From: Alcaligenes faecalis
Lineage (GTDB): Bacteria; Pseudomonadota; Gammaproteobacteria; Burkholderiales; Burkholderiaceae_B
Assembly (NCBI RefSeq): GCF_041521385.1
Contig: NZ_CP168006.1
Span: 2,724,295-2,788,294, forward strand
DNA length: 64,000 nt
Direction of reading: 5' to 3'
Shown here: one piece after another, positions 62,711 through 64,000 of the stretch
Numbering within the stretch: position 1 is the first letter of the stretch
Layout: each line of letters starts with the position of its first letter
The notes under the pieces: generated by a model
Database searches by the model: none
What the model was told of the DNA's origin: nothing
What the model saw: only the letters and a program-made list of their open reading frames with translations
Translations under genes and position numbers: made by a program

Positions 62711-63709
62711 CTATTGGGGTGTCAAGCCTTCATCCAAAAGGCGAAGCCAGTTTTGGCCCATGATCTTAGCGACGTCAGCATGACTAAACCCGCGCTGCAG
62801 AAGCCCTTGTGTGAGCTTTGGAAAGTCACGACTATCGTTAAACCAAGAGAGGGGGCGTGGCCAATTGGCGTTGGATTGGGAGCCTTCCCCATAATCCATT
62901 GTTTTGGACCAGCGACCATTTCGCATCCACTCTAATACTGAGAGGGGTTGTGCCTGGCATAAATCGGTTCCTATGCCGATATGATCAATACCCATGAGCT
63001 CTGCGGTGCTTTCAACCATGTCGCAGAAGTCGTCTAGGGTGCAATCCGACCCGTTTTTAAGGTGGAACGGATACAAGCTAAAGCCCAGTAGTCCACCAGA
63101 GGCGCCAAGTGCCTTGAGTACCGTATCGGATTTATTGCGTTTGGCCTTGTGAAAACTTAAAGGGTTGGCATGAGAGATGACAATGGGACGTTCTGAGATC
63201 TCAATGGCATCCAGCGTGCTGCGCTCCCCGCTATGGCTCATGTCGACAATCATGCCGACTCTATTCATTTCTTTGATGGCTTGACGCCCAAAGCGAGTGA
63301 CACCGCTGTCCGTCGCTTCATAGCAACCACTGGCGAGCAGGCTTTGGTTGTTGTAGGTAAGTTGCATGATCATCAGGTGAAGCTCACGCATGACTGGAAT
63401 CATGCCCACATCATCTTCTATCGGGGAACAGTTTTGGGCACCAAACATAATGCCAACTTTCCCTAACGATTTGGCGCGATGAATATCATTGGTGCTTTTA
63501 ATGGGCATGATTAAATCGCTGTGTAATTCAAAGTGGCGATTCCACTCAGCGATACGCAGTAAGGTTTCCCGGATCTGCTCATGGTAGACAATGGTGGCGT
63601 GTACCATGGTGACGCCGCCATGATGGAGTTGCTCGAAGATCGTTCGGTTCCAGTTGGAGTACTGAAGCCCATCAATAATGATCATTTCGTTGTGTAGTGT
63701 GTTGTGCAT
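62711..63709 (-). CDS. Membrane-dipeptidase (M19) family homologue without the HxD motif
   Basis: The 332-residue protein has the M19 TIM-barrel pattern with VGIMFGAQNCSPIEDDVG, LTYNNQSLLASGCYE, MSHSGERSTLDAIEISERPIV (His in DMSHSG), SHANPLSFH and IGIGTDLCQ. The first metal site is normally DGHxD, but here it is IDGLQYSNWNR, so the usual binuclear zinc centre is incomplete. A similar variant is known beside the dimethylglycine genes dgcAB in Pseudomonas aeruginosa (PA5396). A hydrolase on a betaine-related compound is possible, but a non-peptidase role is likely. It is followed by BCCT, RidA and the others on the same strand. Confidence 0.8.
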   Translation of the reverse strand: MHNTLHNEMIIIDGLQYSNWNRTIFEQLHHGGVTMVHATIVYHEQIRETLLRIAEWNRHFELHSDLIMPIKSTNDIHRAKSLGKVGIMFGAQNCSPIEDDVGMIPVMRELHLMIMQLTYNNQSLLASGCYEATDSGVTRFGRQAIKEMNRVGMIVDMSHSGERSTLDAIEISERPIVISHANPLSFHKAKRNKSDTVLKALGASGGLLGFSLYPFHLKNGSDCTLDDFCDMVESTAELMGIDHIGIGTDLCQAQPLSVLEWMRNGRWSKTMDYGEGSQSNANWPRPLSWFNDSRDFPKLTQGLLQRGFSHADVAKIMGQNWLRLLDEGLTPQ

Positions 63710-63739
63710 AGCATGACCTATTGTTTTAGGTATGTAGAA

Positions 63740-64000
63740 TCAAGCTCGGATATAGCTGGTTTTCACAACGGTATAGAACTCTTTGGCATAGGTGCCTTGC
63801 TCGCGGGGACCAAAGCTGGAGTCCTTGCGACCACCAAAGGGCACATGGTAATCGGTGCCCGCAGTGGGCAGATTGACCATGACACAACCGACTTTTGCAT
63901 TGCGTTTGAAGTCCGATGCATAGCGTAAGGACTGCGTACAAATACCACCGGTAAGACCGAAATTGGTGTCGTTCAAGGTGGCCAGGGCTTCGTCGTAGTT
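63740..64000 (-). CDS. Aldehyde dehydrogenase, probably alpha-ketoglutaric semialdehyde type (3' end only)
   Basis: The frame is open to the right edge. The 86 visible residues end PFGGRKDSSFGPREQGTYAKEFYTVVKTSYIRA, close to the ends of 2-oxoglutarate semialdehyde (2,5-dioxopentanoate) dehydrogenases of sugar, hydroxyproline and related pathways. GTDYHVPFGG and PREQG are family C-terminal motifs. The catalytic Cys and Glu lie outside. It is the most upstream gene of the cluster seen here and ends 31 bases before the dipeptidase start. Confidence 0.85.
   Translation of the reverse strand, partial: NYDEALATLNDTNFGLTGGICTQSLRYASDFKRNAKVGCVMVNLPTAGTDYHVPFGGRKDSSFGPREQGTYAKEFYTVVKTSYIRA

Overview
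This 64 kb window looks like chromosome of a betaproteobacterium of the order Burkholderiales, most likely family Alcaligenaceae (Alcaligenes-like). The pointers are an SAH riboswitch before ahcY followed by a small four-helix membrane gene and metF, a Bug-type (TTT) periplasmic binding protein beside a CoA-transferase and an acyl-CoA dehydrogenase, a DksA of the betaproteobacterial type with one Cys, and a DUF484-xerC-dapF-acyltransferase block. The species call is inference; most genes were recognised from protein motifs.

Layout. 1-5.5 kb: the end of an RpiR/SIS regulator, a C45-type autoproteolytic hydrolase, a PduO-type cobalamin adenosyltransferase, a GNAT acetyltransferase, a CusF-like periplasmic protein and the HslVU protease. 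5.5-10.8 kb: a zinc block, with dksA, a COG0523 metal-chaperone GTPase and zur on the minus strand, and znuCBA divergent from it around a clear Zur-box palindrome. 10.8-15.2 kb: a minus-strand run of two Kdo2-lipid A-type acyltransferases, dapF, a DUF484 gene and xerC. 15.4-23.6 kb: the methyl cycle (metK, SAH riboswitch-ahcY, small membrane gene, metF), then ygfA, a soluble lytic transglycosylase and the CCA-adding enzyme. 23.9-31.9 kb: methyltransferases, a TauE/SafE permease, ppc and ilvD. 32.2-35.0 kb: a TonB-dependent receptor with an exported FmdE-like protein. 35.3-42.2 kb: nadE, an IclR regulator, a CoA-linked catabolic block facing it, and an AI-2E family permease.

42.5-56.5 kb is an accessory island that begins at tRNA-Leu(CAA). 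It has two orphan small genes and then a defence locus: an antitoxin-like helix-turn-helix protein, a C5 cytosine methyltransferase, a convergent Vsr nuclease, and a tightly overlapping operon encoding a MORC/MutL-like ATPase, a Z1-domain helicase, a PD-(D/E)XK nuclease and an AIPR protein. Beyond an orphan 102-residue protein lies a three-part fusion of GIY-YIG nuclease, DUF2075-like helicase and LexA/S24-like peptidase. No integrase or second attachment site was seen.

56.5-64 kb: a ChrA-type chromate transporter, then a minus-strand catabolic cluster: aldehyde dehydrogenase (3' end only), membrane-dipeptidase homologue without the usual HxD metal motif, BCCT transporter, RidA protein, an unrecognised 577-residue protein and a DUF3726-like protein. 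It probably takes up and degrades a betaine-like quaternary amine or a related amino-acid derivative.

The two items most worth following up are the defence locus with its helicase-S24 neighbour and the terminal catabolic cluster with two uncharacterised enzymes.
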